This document shows, piece after piece, positions 26,712 to 36,216 of a stretch of DNA of 64,000 bases (positions within the stretch are counted from its first letter, which is position 1; every line of letters begins with the position of its first letter). The translations under genes and the position numbers were made by a program. Source of the DNA: Actinomycetes bacterium (lineage in GTDB: Bacteria; Actinomycetota; Acidimicrobiia; Spongiisociales; JAHEDJ01). The DNA is taken from contig JAHEDK010000002.1 of NCBI GenBank assembly GCA_024641245.1, forward strand, positions 31,117-95,116, in the 5' to 3' direction. The notes beneath the pieces were generated by a model. That model was not told the DNA's origin and ran no database searches. It worked only from the letters and a program-made list of their open reading frames with translations.

Positions 26712-27670
26712 ATGACCCAGGGGACCAATCGCGCCCGGGTCCTGGCCCGATAGTCGGCATACTGCGGGAATCGCCTGAGCAAACGCGCCTCTTCCCTGCT
26801 CGCTTTCCACCAGAAGAACACGCCTGCGATCACTCCCGCCCCGAGGCCGACCGCCGACAACTGGAACAACGCGGCGCCGACCATGGCGACCACGATCCCG
26901 CCGTAGATCGGGTGCCGGACGGCTGCGTAGACACCACCGTGCACCATCCCGCCTCCATCAAGCGGTTCCGGAAAGGGCGTCAGGCGCTCGCCGAGTTGGA
27001 GTAAACCGAGCGCAGACTCGACTACCCCGGCGACAATGACGGCGATACCTGCGAGGCTGACCACGTTTCCACCCGGAAGCGACGGCCCACCCGCGCCGAG
27101 CGCGAGGGCCACCGCCAGAATCATCAGAACCTGGGCGACGACCCACCAACCACCGCGACCGTGGAAGCCTTTCGACGGTGGGGCGAGTGACCGCCAGGCT
27201 CCCAGAGCGGTCACCTCCTGATCCCCAACGGACGCCGCGAAGGTCGCAACCTTGGTTCCGTCGGGAAGGACGGCATCCGGCCATGCGTTGAGGAGCGGCT
27301 CAATGACGAACCGACGTTCCAGCAAGCGAGGGTGCGGGATGGTGCAGGCCTCGTCGGTATGGGTTTCCGTTCCGTAGAGAAGCAGATCCAGGTCTAGTGT
27401 CCTGGCCTCCCACCGGAACCTCCGCGTGCGCCCACGCAGGTGTTCGATGTCGTGCAATGCGGCGAGTAGGTTCCGAGCCGCCACACCGGTCTCCAGAATC
27501 GCGACTGCGTTCAGGTACGGGCCCTGCTCCGGGCCTCCAACGGGAGCCGTCTCGTACAGGTCCGAGACGCCGACGAGTTCTCCGAGTGAGCCCAGGGCTT
27601 CGACGGCAAACTCGAGGTTCTCGAGTCGATCGCCCAGATTGGAGCCGAGCGCAATTACCGCCCTGGTCAC
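26708..27670 (-). CDS. folK: FolK (HPPK) fused to a C-terminal ICMT-like membrane methyltransferase domain
   Basis: The first 160 residues are 6-hydroxymethyl-7,8-dihydropterin pyrophosphokinase: ALGSNLGDR at 7-15, RWEARTLDLDLLLYG at 86-100 and PHPRLLERRFV at 112-122. Residues 172-320 form a second domain with about four membrane segments and the isoprenylcysteine methyltransferase/PEMT signature (GVYAAVRHPIYGG at 246-258; ARLLRRFPQYADYRAR at 295-310). There is no stop between the halves. The GTG at 27670 overlaps folB's stop (GTGA). HPPK alone is normally about 160 residues, so this is a real gene fusion or a sequencing-made one; the membrane half's substrate is unknown. Confidence 0.85.
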   Translation of the reverse strand: MTRAVIALGSNLGDRLENLEFAVEALGSLGELVGVSDLYETAPVGGPEQGPYLNAVAILETGVAARNLLAALHDIEHLRGRTRRFRWEARTLDLDLLLYGTETHTDEACTIPHPRLLERRFVIEPLLNAWPDAVLPDGTKVATFAASVGDQEVTALGAWRSLAPPSKGFHGRGGWWVVAQVLMILAVALALGAGGPSLPGGNVVSLAGIAVIVAGVVESALGLLQLGERLTPFPEPLDGGGMVHGGVYAAVRHPIYGGIVVAMVGAALFQLSAVGLGAGVIAGVFFWWKASREEARLLRRFPQYADYRARTRARLVPWVI

Positions 27671-28026
27671 CGTGACCTCTTGACCGCTACGGCAACGTCC
27701 GAGAACGGCACGATTATCGGAGCGGAGGGCTTGTGAACCGTGACGGTGACGCTGTGCACTCGCTCGTCCTCCAACACCAGGTCGGCGACCCTCCCGGCGA
27801 CCCGCTCGATGAGGTTCCACCGTTCTCCTGCCACCCGATCGTGGATCGCTTGCGCAAGGTCCCCGTAATGAACAGTGGCAGCGAGGTCATCAGTGGCCGC
27901 CGCCCTCGAAAGGTCCATGAAGACATCAACATCAACGACAAAGATCTGGCCATGTTTCTGCTCATCCGCCAGAACACCGTGGTATGCGAAGACCTCGATT
28001 CCCCGCAAACGGATGCAGTCGGTCAT
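27667..28026 (-). CDS. folB: Dihydroneopterin aldolase FolB
   Basis: FolB cleaves dihydroneopterin to the substrate of FolK. The 119-residue length is typical. Conserved features are the N-terminal IEVFAYHGVLADEQKHGQ with the substrate-contacting Tyr/His/Gly, a central VHYGDLAQAI and the C-terminal VHKPSAPI. The stop overlaps the folK GTG by 4 bp. It lies 22 bp downstream of the phosphatase-like gene. Confidence 0.94.
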   Translation of the reverse strand: MTDCIRLRGIEVFAYHGVLADEQKHGQIFVVDVDVFMDLSRAAATDDLAATVHYGDLAQAIHDRVAGERWNLIERVAGRVADLVLEDERVHSVTVTVHKPSAPIIVPFSDVAVAVKRSR

Positions 28027-28048
28027 CCAGTTAACCCCTCGAGAGCGC

Positions 28049-28528
28049 CTATTGCCCCGCCACCCGGATCATCGCCCTAGCTCTCGGACCAAGTGGCCGG
28101 CCGAGTATCTCCTGTACGACCGCCGAAGCCATGATGGGACTGTCGACGTATGCGGCATGAACCAGATACCCGGCGAGGAAACCTCCCATCCCCTCGTCAA
28201 TGAAGTCCCGATGCACAAGCACTACCGACTCCTTGTCGGCCAGCGCTTCGTCCAGCAACCCGAAGAATGGGAGGAGGTCGTCGTTTTCGTCCTCGGGAAG
28301 AAAGGGGCGATGCAGAACCTTGAAACCGGCATCCGCATAAGAGGTCAGGTTCTGATTGCCGGGAAGTAACGACAGGACTGTGGTGATCTTGGCCTCGTTG
28401 CGTAGCCAGTTGACCTCCTCTTCGCGCCGCACCCGACGATGCTGAAAGCCGTGACCTCCAATCCGCTCACAGACGGCGAGTCGACCGGCGATCACCCACA
28501 CGAACTCTCTTGGCTTGAGACCGGTCAT
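28049..28528 (-). CDS. Dual-specificity-phosphatase-like protein without catalytic residues
   Basis: The 159-residue product has the fold pattern of a small tyrosine/dual-specificity phosphatase, with NEAKITTVLSLLPG and then a would-be P-loop at 105-116. In active enzymes this reads HCxxGxxR. Here the Cys is replaced (VHRDFIDEGMGG) and the Arg is also missing, so it is predicted to be inactive. It overlaps folP's stop by 4 bp and stands 22 bp before folB, in the middle of the folate operon. It may bind a phosphorylated pterin or partner protein; this is inference. Confidence 0.65.
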   Translation of the reverse strand: MTGLKPREFVWVIAGRLAVCERIGGHGFQHRRVRREEEVNWLRNEAKITTVLSLLPGNQNLTSYADAGFKVLHRPFLPEDENDDLLPFFGLLDEALADKESVVLVHRDFIDEGMGGFLAGYLVHAAYVDSPIMASAVVQEILGRPLGPRARAMIRVAGQ

Positions 28529-29388
28529 CTCCCAACCTCATCGAAGACATTTTGCCGCACAATAGCGTCGGCAAGGCGGGCGGATTGGAGGTTCCCCGGC
28601 ACATCATGGACGCGTACCGCGAAAACTCCTGCCGCAACGGCCAGAGCCGTGGTTCCGGCGGTGGCCGCGTCTCGGTCACGAGCGTCGGGCAGCCCTGCAA
28701 TAGCCCCGATGAAGGACTTGCGGGAGGTTCCCACCATGATCGGGTAGCCACTCGACACAAGATCGCCCAGATCATGCAGCAGGGTCAGATTATGTGCGAT
28801 GGTCTTCCCGAAACCGATACCGGGGTCGAGGCAGATGCGATTGCGCTCGATCCCCGCCGACTCGGCAAGGGCCGCGCTCGCCAGCAGAGCCCGGCGAACT
28901 TCTGCGGATACGTCGTCGTAGCGCGGTTCGATTTGCATGGTCGATGGCGTGCCTTGCATGTGCATGAGGATGATCCCGGCACCGTATTCGGCAACCACCG
29001 CCGCCATTGCCGGATCCCCCAGCGCCGAGACATCGTTGACGATCTCAGCGCCGGCGGCCAGTGCACCCGCCGCAACGGACGCTTTGGCGGTGTCAACCGA
29101 CACGACGATGCCTTCCTCTGCAAGCGCCCGAACCACAGGAATCACGCGTGCGGATTCCTCTTCCGCGGATACGGGATGGGCGCCGGGTCGGGTCGACTCA
29201 CCACCAACATCCACGACGTCCGCCCCCTGAAGGGCGATTCTCCGTCCATGGGCAATTGCCTCGGTTGTGCCGTAGAACTCACCACCGTCGGAAAACGAGT
29301 CGGGGGTGATGTTGACAACACCCATGACCAGCGTGTGGGCACGGTTGCTGAGGACTCTCGTCCGCAAGTGCCAGTCCACGAACGTCAA
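28525..29388 (-). CDS. folP: Dihydropteroate synthase FolP
   Basis: FolP condenses p-aminobenzoate with the pterin pyrophosphate made by FolK; it is the sulfonamide target. The 287-residue product has [14 protein letters not shown] near residue 23, [23 protein letters not shown] and GTSRKSFIG, the complete set of conserved substrate-binding loops. The ATG at 29388 overlaps folE's stop and its own stop overlaps the next gene by 4 bp. Confidence 0.96.
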   Translation of the reverse strand: MTFVDWHLRTRVLSNRAHTLVMGVVNITPDSFSDGGEFYGTTEAIAHGRRIALQGADVVDVGGESTRPGAHPVSAEEESARVIPVVRALAEEGIVVSVDTAKASVAAGALAAGAEIVNDVSALGDPAMAAVVAEYGAGIILMHMQGTPSTMQIEPRYDDVSAEVRRALLASAALAESAGIERNRICLDPGIGFGKTIAHNLTLLHDLGDLVSSGYPIMVGTSRKSFIGAIAGLPDARDRDAATAGTTALAVAAGVFAVRVHDVPGNLQSARLADAIVRQNVFDEVGR

Positions 29389-29969
29389 CGGCCGCCGTAG
29401 ATCAGCGAATAGGCCTCAGCCCTGGTTGCGTCCCGATCACAGAAGCTGCCCCTCACCGCAGAGGTGACGGTGACCGAACCTGGTTTCCTCACGCCGCGCA
29501 TGCTCATGCAGAGATGCTCGGCCTCCACGACCACGAGGACGCCGTGTGGGTCCAGCCCCTCCATGAGGGTGTCTGCAATCTGCGCCGTCAACCGTTCCTG
29601 GAGCTGCGGCCGGCGCGCAAACGCTTCAACCAGGCGGGCAAGCTTGGAAAGGCCCGTGAGGCGCCCTTTGGGCAGGTAGGCGACGTGGGCCTGGCCGTGG
29701 AACGGAATCAGGTGGTGCTCGCACATCGAATAGAACGGGATGTCTTTGACCATCACCATCTCTTCGTGTTTCTCGTCATCGAATACCGTGCTGATGACGC
29801 TCTCCGGATCGATGCTCAATCCGCCAAACACCTCGGCATACATCCGTGCGACCCGCCGGGGTGTGTCGCGCAGGCCCTCCCGGTCGACGTCTTCCCCGAT
29901 ACTCTCGAGTATCACCCGCACGGCATCGGCGATTGCGTCCAGTTGTACACCGCTCTCAGCGTCGGCCAT
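29385..29969 (-). CDS. folE: GTP cyclohydrolase I FolE
   Basis: FolE converts GTP to dihydroneopterin triphosphate, the first step of folate synthesis. The 194-residue product has the zinc ligands in [10 protein letters not shown] (Cys and His) and the second Cys in [21 protein letters not shown] lies six bases before the ATG at 29969, which fixes the start within a longer open frame. It begins 10 bp after ftsH ends and overlaps folP by 4 bp. Confidence 0.96.
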   Translation of the reverse strand: MADAESGVQLDAIADAVRVILESIGEDVDREGLRDTPRRVARMYAEVFGGLSIDPESVISTVFDDEKHEEMVMVKDIPFYSMCEHHLIPFHGQAHVAYLPKGRLTGLSKLARLVEAFARRPQLQERLTAQIADTLMEGLDPHGVLVVVEAEHLCMSMRGVRKPGSVTVTSAVRGSFCDRDATRAEAYSLIYGGR

Positions 29970-29979
29970 GTGCTGCTCC

Positions 29980-31899
29980 TCAGACGTTGGAACCCGGATC
30001 GGTCGAGATGTGTACGGCGGCGACGGCGTCCTCGGACGACGCCATGTTGGGCATCTGAATGCGCATCGCTCCATCTGCCGTGTGTTCCCACTTGGGGACG
30101 TCAAAGAAGATCTCAGCAACTTCGGCCGCGTCGACGGTCTCCTTATCCATCAGCTCGGCGGCGATGCGATGAAGCGCGTCCTCATGAGTGGTGAGGATCT
30201 GCCGGGCTTCGTCGTGCGCTTGACTGATCAGCTTGCGGACTTCAGCGTCGATGAATGAGGCGACCTCGTCGGAGTAGTCCGGCTGCCGGGAATAATCTCG
30301 CCCGAGGAACACCTCACCGGCCGCCTTCCCGTACTTCATGGGACCGAGGCGGTCGCTCATGCCGTACTCCATCACCATCTTGCGAGCGAGATCGGTTGCC
30401 GTGTCGATGTCGTTGCTGGCTCCGGTCGAAGGGTCGCCGAACACGAGCTCTTCTGCCGTTCTCCCACCAAGGGAATAGGCAAGCTCGTCGACCATCTCGC
30501 TACGCCGCTTGAAGAAGCGATCCTCGGTGGGCAGAGCCATCGTATAGCCGCCACTGCGACCACGGGGGATGATCGTCACCTTGTGAATGGGGTCGAGGTT
30601 CGGCAGGGCGAAGCCGACCAGCGCGTGGCCGCCTTCGTGGTATGCGGTCAGCTTCCGCTCGCTCTCGGAGATGACCCGGCTCTTTCGTTCCGGACCGGCA
30701 ATAACGCGATCGATCGCCTCTTCGAGTTCTTCCATCCCTACCCGCTTCTTGTCGCGGCGGGCGGCCAAGATCGCGGCCTCGTTGATGAGGTTGGCGAGAT
30801 CTGCCCCGGTGAAACCGGGAGTCTGGCGCGCCAGAACTGCGATATCGATCTCGTCGTCGAGGGGCTTGCCGCGGGCATGGACTGCCAGGATGGCCTGGCG
30901 ACCCTTGAGGTCCGGACGGTCGACCACGACCTGCCGATCGAAGCGCCCGGGACGCAGCAGAGCCGGATCCAGGATGTCCGGCCGGTTGGTGCCTGCGATC
31001 ACGATCACACCTGTATTGACATCGAAACCGTCCAACTCGACCAGCAACTGGTTGAGTGTTTGCTCACGCTCGTCGTGACCGCCACCGAGACCGGCCCCCC
31101 GGTGCCGTCCAACCGCATCGATCTCGTCGATGAAGATGATGGCCGGAGCTTGAGCCTTCGCCTGCTCGAAGAGGTCACGGACACGGCTCGCACCCACGCC
31201 GACGAACATCTCAACGAAGTCGGAGCCCGAGATCGAGAAGAACGGGACCCCGGCCTCACCGGCGATGGCGCGGGCCAGCAGGGTCTTGCCGGTGCCGGGC
31301 GGCCCGTACAACAGCACGCCCTTGGGGATCTTGGCGCCCATGGCGCGGAACTTGGCAGGATTCTGAAGGAAGTCCTTGATCTCCTCGAGCTCCTCGATGG
31401 CTTCTTCAACGCCGGCAACATCGTCGAATGTCACCTTTGGCGTATCGCGGGTGACTTGTTTCGCCTTCGCTTTCCCGAATTGCATGACGCGGTTCCCGCC
31501 GCCCTGCATTTGCGTGAAGATGAAAATCATGAAGCCGATCAGGAAGAGCCACGGCAGCAAGCTGATCACGACTTCCCACACGGAGGTGTCGGATTCGGGG
31601 AACATCGGGACATCGTTTGCGACGAGTACCTCGGTCAGTGTCCCTTCGTACTCCGGCGGATACGAAAACGTGAAGCCCGGCGACGTCCCTTCCTCATCGT
31701 CGACGTAGTAGCCGGTCACGACGTCGGAGCGCGTGAACATGGTTACTTCTTTGATCCTGCCGGCCTCGACATCCTGGATGAATTCGCTGGTGGTGATCTC
31801 GACGGGCTTGTCGCCGGTTTCGAACCAGGTTTGGGCGACCACAACCATGAGTACGACGACTACGCCGTAGACGAGGATGGTACGGAGAGTTCTGTTCAT
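29980..31899 (-). CDS. ftsH: ATP-dependent zinc metalloprotease FtsH
   Basis: FtsH is a membrane AAA protease that degrades misfolded membrane and regulatory proteins. The 639-residue product has two membrane segments (about 7-24 and 108-127) around an extracytoplasmic loop. It also has an AAA module with YGPPGTGKT and IDEIDAVGR, the second region of homology (RPGRFDR), and the zinc site HEGGH. It leads the fol operon; the same ftsH-folE junction exists in Mycobacterium. Confidence 0.97.
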   Translation of the reverse strand: MNRTLRTILVYGVVVVLMVVVAQTWFETGDKPVEITTSEFIQDVEAGRIKEVTMFTRSDVVTGYYVDDEEGTSPGFTFSYPPEYEGTLTEVLVANDVPMFPESDTSVWEVVISLLPWLFLIGFMIFIFTQMQGGGNRVMQFGKAKAKQVTRDTPKVTFDDVAGVEEAIEELEEIKDFLQNPAKFRAMGAKIPKGVLLYGPPGTGKTLLARAIAGEAGVPFFSISGSDFVEMFVGVGASRVRDLFEQAKAQAPAIIFIDEIDAVGRHRGAGLGGGHDEREQTLNQLLVELDGFDVNTGVIVIAGTNRPDILDPALLRPGRFDRQVVVDRPDLKGRQAILAVHARGKPLDDEIDIAVLARQTPGFTGADLANLINEAAILAARRDKKRVGMEELEEAIDRVIAGPERKSRVISESERKLTAYHEGGHALVGFALPNLDPIHKVTIIPRGRSGGYTMALPTEDRFFKRRSEMVDELAYSLGGRTAEELVFGDPSTGASNDIDTATDLARKMVMEYGMSDRLGPMKYGKAAGEVFLGRDYSRQPDYSDEVASFIDAEVRKLISQAHDEARQILTTHEDALHRIAAELMDKETVDAAEVAEIFFDVPKWEHTADGAMRIQMPNMASSEDAVAAVHISTDPGSNV

Positions 31900-31967
31900 G
31901 AAAACTCGCTAAACGGTATCACGGGCGCACCATGGTATGCCTCCCGCAGGATTACACCGCATTCGCT

Positions 31968-32504
31968 TCAATCATCCTCTTCCATGACGGCGATGTAAGG
32001 GAGATTGCGCAGTTTGCCGATGTAGTCGAGTCCGTACCCGACCACGAACTCCGGACCGATCGAGAAGCCCGTGTACTTCACATCGAGCGGGACCCGCTGG
32101 ATCCCTTCTTTCACCAGGATGGCGGCTACTTCGAGGCTGGCCGGGTGGCGCACCCGCAAGCTCTTGAGAAGATAACTCAGGGTGAGTCCCGAATCGATGA
32201 TGTCCTCGACGATCAACACATCGCGATCGGCGATCTCCTGATCCAGATCCTTCAAGATCCTCACCACACCGGATGTCTGCGTAGCAGCCCCGTACGACGA
32301 CACGGCCATGAAATCGAACTCCACCGGGATATGCACATGGCGAGCGAGGTCGGCCATGACGATGAAGGCGCCCTTCAGCACGCCGATCATCAACAGATCT
32401 CTACCCTCGTAGTCTGCATCGATCTGCGCCCCCATCCGAGCGAGGGCGGTTTCGATTTCCTCAGCGGAAATGAGCGTCTTTCCAACTTTCACACGGTCTC
32501 CCAT
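31968..32504 (-). CDS. hpt: Hypoxanthine phosphoribosyltransferase
   Basis: The enzyme salvages hypoxanthine and guanine to IMP and GMP with PRPP. The 178-residue product has the PRPP-binding loop VLIVEDIIDSGLTLSYLL and the N-terminal LLMIGVLKGAFIVMADL. The ATG at 32504 overlaps the tilS 3' end by 16 bp. The tilS-hpt-ftsH order is widely conserved in Gram-positive bacteria. Confidence 0.95.
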   Translation of the reverse strand: MGDRVKVGKTLISAEEIETALARMGAQIDADYEGRDLLMIGVLKGAFIVMADLARHVHIPVEFDFMAVSSYGAATQTSGVVRILKDLDQEIADRDVLIVEDIIDSGLTLSYLLKSLRVRHPASLEVAAILVKEGIQRVPLDVKYTGFSIGPEFVVGYGLDYIGKLRNLPYIAVMEEDD

Positions 32505-33796
32505 CGGGCGTGAACCCAAAGGTAGCGCCGTGTGGTCGATCCAACCCAAACGGCTCGCGAAATTCGAGCTCCCGGTACCCAGACGACGGAGCCGGACGCA
32601 ACGACTACCGGCCAGTTTGATCGTTGCTCTGGCGAGACTCCGAGCCGGCGAAGCACTTCGCGCACGGACACACCGTCCACCTCATCGGTCGGTTCCGTGA
32701 CTCGCACCGTGACGGCATCGGGCAGTTGTGCTGCGTCCGCCACTGCCATCCACGCAGAGAGCGGGAACGCCACGGGCGCGCTCTGATCGACCCAGGACTC
32801 CAACGCCCACCGCCCGAACGACGCAGCGCCGGGCAGTGCCCATTCGACGGGGAGCGGCGCGTCCCGGTGATGGACCGACGACACAACCAACCAGGGGCCA
32901 CGCCGGAACGCCTTCAACCCGCCGGCCAACTCAGCGGAAGGCACGGTGCCAAAGGCGACCTCAGACAACCTCAACACCTCCGCCCTGGTGCCGGCGTACG
33001 GTCCTCGCACTCTCCGGAGGGCGTTCCGGATCGCATGGGACGCAGCCGCCGGGCCGATCGCATACAGTTCCGGGGCCACCAGCGCTATCCCTTCATCGAG
33101 TTCCAGCATTTGCACTCTCTTCGCGCTGGTCGGAATACCGTCCGCCACAGACCCGGCGAGGTCCGCCAGTGACGTTCTCAGTTGCGGATTGAAGCGCGCC
33201 TCGAGATCCGGAAGGACTTCCCGCCTGATCTGGTTCCGCCGCAAATCGAGATCGCGGTTGGATGGATCGTCCCGCCACGGAAGACCAAGCAAAGTGGCAA
33301 GTTCCCTGGTTTCAGATCTGGTAGCCCCCAGGAGGGGCCGCAGAATGCGCCCGCGCCGGGGCGGGATGCCGGTCAGACCGGCCGGGCCCGTACCCCGCAG
33401 GATATTGAGGAACACGGTCTCCGCTTGATCATCGCTGGTATGCCCGGTCACCAGCCACTCGCCTTCACCACAGGAGTTTTCGAGGGCGGCGTAGCGGACC
33501 TTCCTGCCCTGATTCTCGGGGGAGGCGCCGGAAGGCACCGCTACCTCGATGACCTCGAGATCGAGGACCAGCCGTGCCGCAATCGCAGCAGCCGCGGCAC
33601 GTACAACCGGTGATCCTGCCAGGCCGTGGTCCACATGGACTGCGCGACAAGCAGCGCCCAGTTCGAGCATCAGCCAGGCAGCCACCGCACTGTCCGCGCC
33701 CCCGCTGAGCGCCACCGCAACAGGACCAACCGGAGGGTCGGGCGCCTGTGCCAGCACCCGTCCTGCCAGTTCTCCTAGGCGACGCGAGCCAGCCAT
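32489..33796 (-). CDS. tilS: tRNA(Ile)-lysidine synthetase TilS
   Basis: TilS modifies C34 of tRNA-Ile(CAU) to lysidine so that it reads AUA. The 435-residue product has the PP-loop SGGADSAVAAW near residue 33, VDHGL, GHTSDDQAETV and a C-terminal domain. The ATG at 33796 overlaps the upstream DUF2342 gene by 22 bp; the frame is open further up but family alignment favours this start. Confidence 0.92.
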   Translation of the reverse strand: MAGSRRLGELAGRVLAQAPDPPVGPVAVALSGGADSAVAAWLMLELGAACRAVHVDHGLAGSPVVRAAAAAIAARLVLDLEVIEVAVPSGASPENQGRKVRYAALENSCGEGEWLVTGHTSDDQAETVFLNILRGTGPAGLTGIPPRRGRILRPLLGATRSETRELATLLGLPWRDDPSNRDLDLRRNQIRREVLPDLEARFNPQLRTSLADLAGSVADGIPTSAKRVQMLELDEGIALVAPELYAIGPAAASHAIRNALRRVRGPYAGTRAEVLRLSEVAFGTVPSAELAGGLKAFRRGPWLVVSSVHHRDAPLPVEWALPGAASFGRWALESWVDQSAPVAFPLSAWMAVADAAQLPDAVTVRVTEPTDEVDGVSVREVLRRLGVSPEQRSNWPVVVASGSVVWVPGARISRAVWVGSTTRRYLWVHARWETV

Positions 33797-34827
33797 GCTG
33801 AAGGGTTGCGGATCTCGTCGAGAGTGGGCAACGAGTCGACATCCCGCCACACGAGATCGACAGTTTCCCAGCCCGCTTCTCGTTCTACTGCGAGTACGAA
33901 CTTCTCTCCCAGCTCGTACTGACGGAGCTTCATCTCCAGCCCTGTGATGCGAAAGAAAGCGGCAGTCCTGGCGTCCATGCGACGCCGTTTGATGATCGCC
34001 GACATCCGCTCCTGAGTGACGAGATGGCGAGCACCGATGCGATCCATGATGACATGCCCGTGACCCTCGAGCACCGACATGAGCGCCTGGACCTTGTCAA
34101 TCAACTGGCGCTGAGCTTCCCCGGCGAACAAGCCGAGCAACCCCGTCTCTCCGATGATGTCGGTCTCGCCCTCCGCGGCGGTTCTTATTTCTTCGACGAT
34201 TCTCTTGAGACGGCCACGCTCCGGCTCGGCACTCTCAACCAGACCTTGCACGAGCGAGAGGAAATACTCCTGCATCCATGGGACGGCAGTGAACTGGGCG
34301 CGATGAGCGCACTCGTGCAATGCCAGCCAGAAGCGGAACTCATCCGGCGAGAACTGATGAGCACGTTCCATGGCAAGGACATTCGACCCGACGAGGAAGA
34401 CAACGTCGCCCGCCGACTCGTCGGTGGGTAAGACCAGCTCGTACTGGCCGAGTACCCGACGCGACAAGACGCCGAGCAGAGCTCCGGTCTCGGCTGCCAC
34501 GATGCCTCTGGCAAATCCGGCAGCCTTGGAGCCGAGGATGCCCGCCTGACTGAGGCGTCCGGCGATTTTCTCTTCAGCCGGTTCCATCAACCGCGAGAAG
34601 AACTCGATGTTGCGACGAACCCAGTCGGTTCGGCCCACAACCTCGACCGCGACCCGGGTCGGAGTGACGAGTCCGGTTTCCTCGCCGACCAGCTCACCGG
34701 CACGTTCCATCAGTCCGGGTGCCTGGCGGCGTAGAGCCTCGACGTGGTAGGTGGAATCGAGGGGGTGGCTGCCGGCGACCCGGTCGGCCACTTTGACGGC
34801 CAGGGACCAGGGAATCCCGTCCGTCAT
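33775..34827 (-). CDS. DUF2342 zinc-dependent metalloprotease-like protein
   Basis: The 350-residue product belongs to the family annotated as coenzyme F420 biosynthesis-associated or zinc-dependent metalloprotease (Rv3626c type). HECAH at 171-175 is an HExxH zinc site in a hydrophobic helix. The family is largely confined to actinobacteria and sits next to tilS, as here with a 22-bp overlap. Its physiological role is unknown to me. Confidence 0.85.
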   Translation of the reverse strand: MTDGIPWSLAVKVADRVAGSHPLDSTYHVEALRRQAPGLMERAGELVGEETGLVTPTRVAVEVVGRTDWVRRNIEFFSRLMEPAEEKIAGRLSQAGILGSKAAGFARGIVAAETGALLGVLSRRVLGQYELVLPTDESAGDVVFLVGSNVLAMERAHQFSPDEFRFWLALHECAHRAQFTAVPWMQEYFLSLVQGLVESAEPERGRLKRIVEEIRTAAEGETDIIGETGLLGLFAGEAQRQLIDKVQALMSVLEGHGHVIMDRIGARHLVTQERMSAIIKRRRMDARTAAFFRITGLEMKLRQYELGEKFVLAVEREAGWETVDLVWRDVDSLPTLDEIRNPSAWLARVA

Positions 34828-35099
34828 CGTACGACGCGGTACCGCTTGCCGACCACTCTCACAAAGTATTGCACCACCGTCAGCACGACGACGAGAACCG
34901 CCACAACCAACAAGGTGGGAATGAGAAAGCGGTAGGTCCAGGACGGGAGGTCGTTGGATGGAGCCGGTTCGGGGACCTGGATCGCGGGGACGTCGCCCTG
35001 TGCGACGACATCAACAACGGCGAGCGCGGCCGGCGCAATCATCATGACTGCGGTGAATACCAGCAGGAGCAGAACGATACGACGACCGTTGTTCGACAT
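34824..35099 (-). CDS. Small membrane protein with two transmembrane segments
   Basis: The ATG at 35099 gives 91 residues: a membrane segment near 7-27, a Pro-rich extracytoplasmic loop (VPAIQVPEPAPSNDLPSW), a second membrane segment near 51-75 and a basic end (VVGKRYRVVR). It overlaps the DUF2342 gene by 4 bp (ATGA), so it is translated with it. No family is recognised. Confidence 0.6.
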   Translation of the reverse strand: MSNNGRRIVLLLLVFTAVMMIAPAALAVVDVVAQGDVPAIQVPEPAPSNDLPSWTYRFLIPTLLVVAVLVVVLTVVQYFVRVVGKRYRVVR

Positions 35100-35112
35100 G
35101 GCGGGGACACTA

Positions 35113-35140
35113 GTCGCGGGTCGCGGGTCGCGAGTCACCT
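35113..35140. repeat. Heptamer repeat GTCGCGG x 3-4
   Basis: GTCGCGG, GTCGCGG, GTCGCGA and the decayed GTCACCT stand head to tail at 7-bp spacing. They fill the 39-bp gap between the small membrane protein gene and the rsrA stop and run into the stop codon. Confidence 0.75.
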
Positions 35141-35375
35141 AGTTCGTCTCATCACGCAAGACACGCCGAAGCCGTTCGATCAACTCGTCGGGGATCTCCT
35201 CTGCGCTCTTCTCCCTCACGACAGATCGCAGTTTGCTCTCGAATTGAAAGGCTCCTTCGCAGGGCGGGCACGAACGCAGGTGCCAATTGATGCGCAGCCG
35301 GCGATACCACGTGATCTCACCATCGAGGAAGTAGTAGATCTTCTCGACTGCCTGGTCGCATGTCCGCTTACTCAT
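35139..35375 (-). CDS. rsrA: Zinc-binding anti-sigma factor, RsrA-like
   Basis: The 78-residue product is a ZAS-type anti-sigma factor: C6 and the H32-x3-C36-x2-C39 motif (HLRSCPPC) coordinate zinc. In RsrA, thiol oxidation releases zinc and frees SigR to turn on thiol-stress genes. It overlaps the sigma gene by 8 bp, the usual sigma/anti-sigma arrangement. Confidence 0.88.
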   Translation of the reverse strand: MSKRTCDQAVEKIYYFLDGEITWYRRLRINWHLRSCPPCEGAFQFESKLRSVVREKSAEEIPDELIERLRRVLRDETN

Positions 35376-35949
35376 GAGGGTCCCCCGTTGACCCGGTCAG
35401 GCCGCGTTCGCCGGCGAACTCCCACAACGCTTTCTGGAGCGCCTTTCTTCCCCGGTGTAATCGGGACATGACCGTTCCGATCGGGACATCCATGATCTCG
35501 GAGATCTCCTTATAGGAAAACCCCTCGACGTCGGCCAGCAAAACCGGCAGCCGGAAGTGCTCTGGGAGGGCCTCGACGGCTTGCTTCACATCGGAGTCCA
35601 CGAATCCGGAAAGCAGCTCCTCCTCAGCGCTGCGCGACGCCTCCGTGGCCCCCGCGCTGGAAACGCGCCGGTAGAGATAGAGGTCCTCGAGCTCACCAAG
35701 GTCGACCTCTTTGGGACGCCGGGCCTGCTTGCGGTACCGGTTTATGAAAGTATTCGTGAGGATCCGGTAGAGCCAGGCTTTGAGGTTCGTGCCATGAGTG
35801 AAGGTGTGATAGGCGCGGTAGGCCTTCAGGAAGGTCTCCTGAACGAGATCTTCGGCATCGGAGGTGTTGCGCGTCATGCGCATCGCGGCCGCGTACAGCT
35901 GAGGTGCATACTGCATCGCATCATTCTCGAAGTTGGCCTGATCAGCCAC
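35368..35949 (-). CDS. sigR: ECF RNA polymerase sigma factor, SigR/SigH-like
   Basis: The protein of 193 residues has region 2 ([20 protein letters not shown], about 31-50) and region 4 ([31 protein letters not shown]), as in SigR of Streptomyces and SigH of Mycobacterium. Two GTG starts compete, at 35955 and 35949; AGGAG lies five bases before the second, so I chose it. The RsrA-like gene follows with overlap. It would govern the response to disulfide stress. Confidence 0.88.
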   Translation of the reverse strand: MADQANFENDAMQYAPQLYAAAMRMTRNTSDAEDLVQETFLKAYRAYHTFTHGTNLKAWLYRILTNTFINRYRKQARRPKEVDLGELEDLYLYRRVSSAGATEASRSAEEELLSGFVDSDVKQAVEALPEHFRLPVLLADVEGFSYKEISEIMDVPIGTVMSRLHRGRKALQKALWEFAGERGLTGSTGDPHE

Positions 35950-36028
35950 GAACACTCCTGTCGCCCAGTGGACACTACCAACCGGGCAGATGGCGACAAG
36001 CCGGGTTGAGGGACATGGTGTGAACTTG

Positions 36029-36100
36029 AGCCGGAGCGGGGATTCGAACCCCGGACCTGCTCATTACGAGTGAGCTGCTCTACCCCTGAGCTACTCCGGC
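36029..36100 (-). tRNA. tRNA-Thr (anticodon CGU)
   Basis: The 72-base cloverleaf folds cleanly on the minus strand: acceptor GCCGGAG/CTCCGGC, D stem GCTC/GAGC, anticodon stem GCTCA/TGAGC with loop CTCGTAA (anticodon CGT in DNA), and T stem CGGGG/CCCCG with TTCGAAT. The discriminator base is T. CCA is not encoded. It reads ACG codons. Confidence 0.97.
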
Positions 36101-36216
36101 GGCGGCCCGGTATGTTAGGCGTTCAACAGTCAAGGGGCGAAGCAAGAAGCGCACTTCGTAACGCGTACCACGACGGCCCGGCGACATCCGCGCTCCCACG
36201 GTCAGTGGGCCGATTG

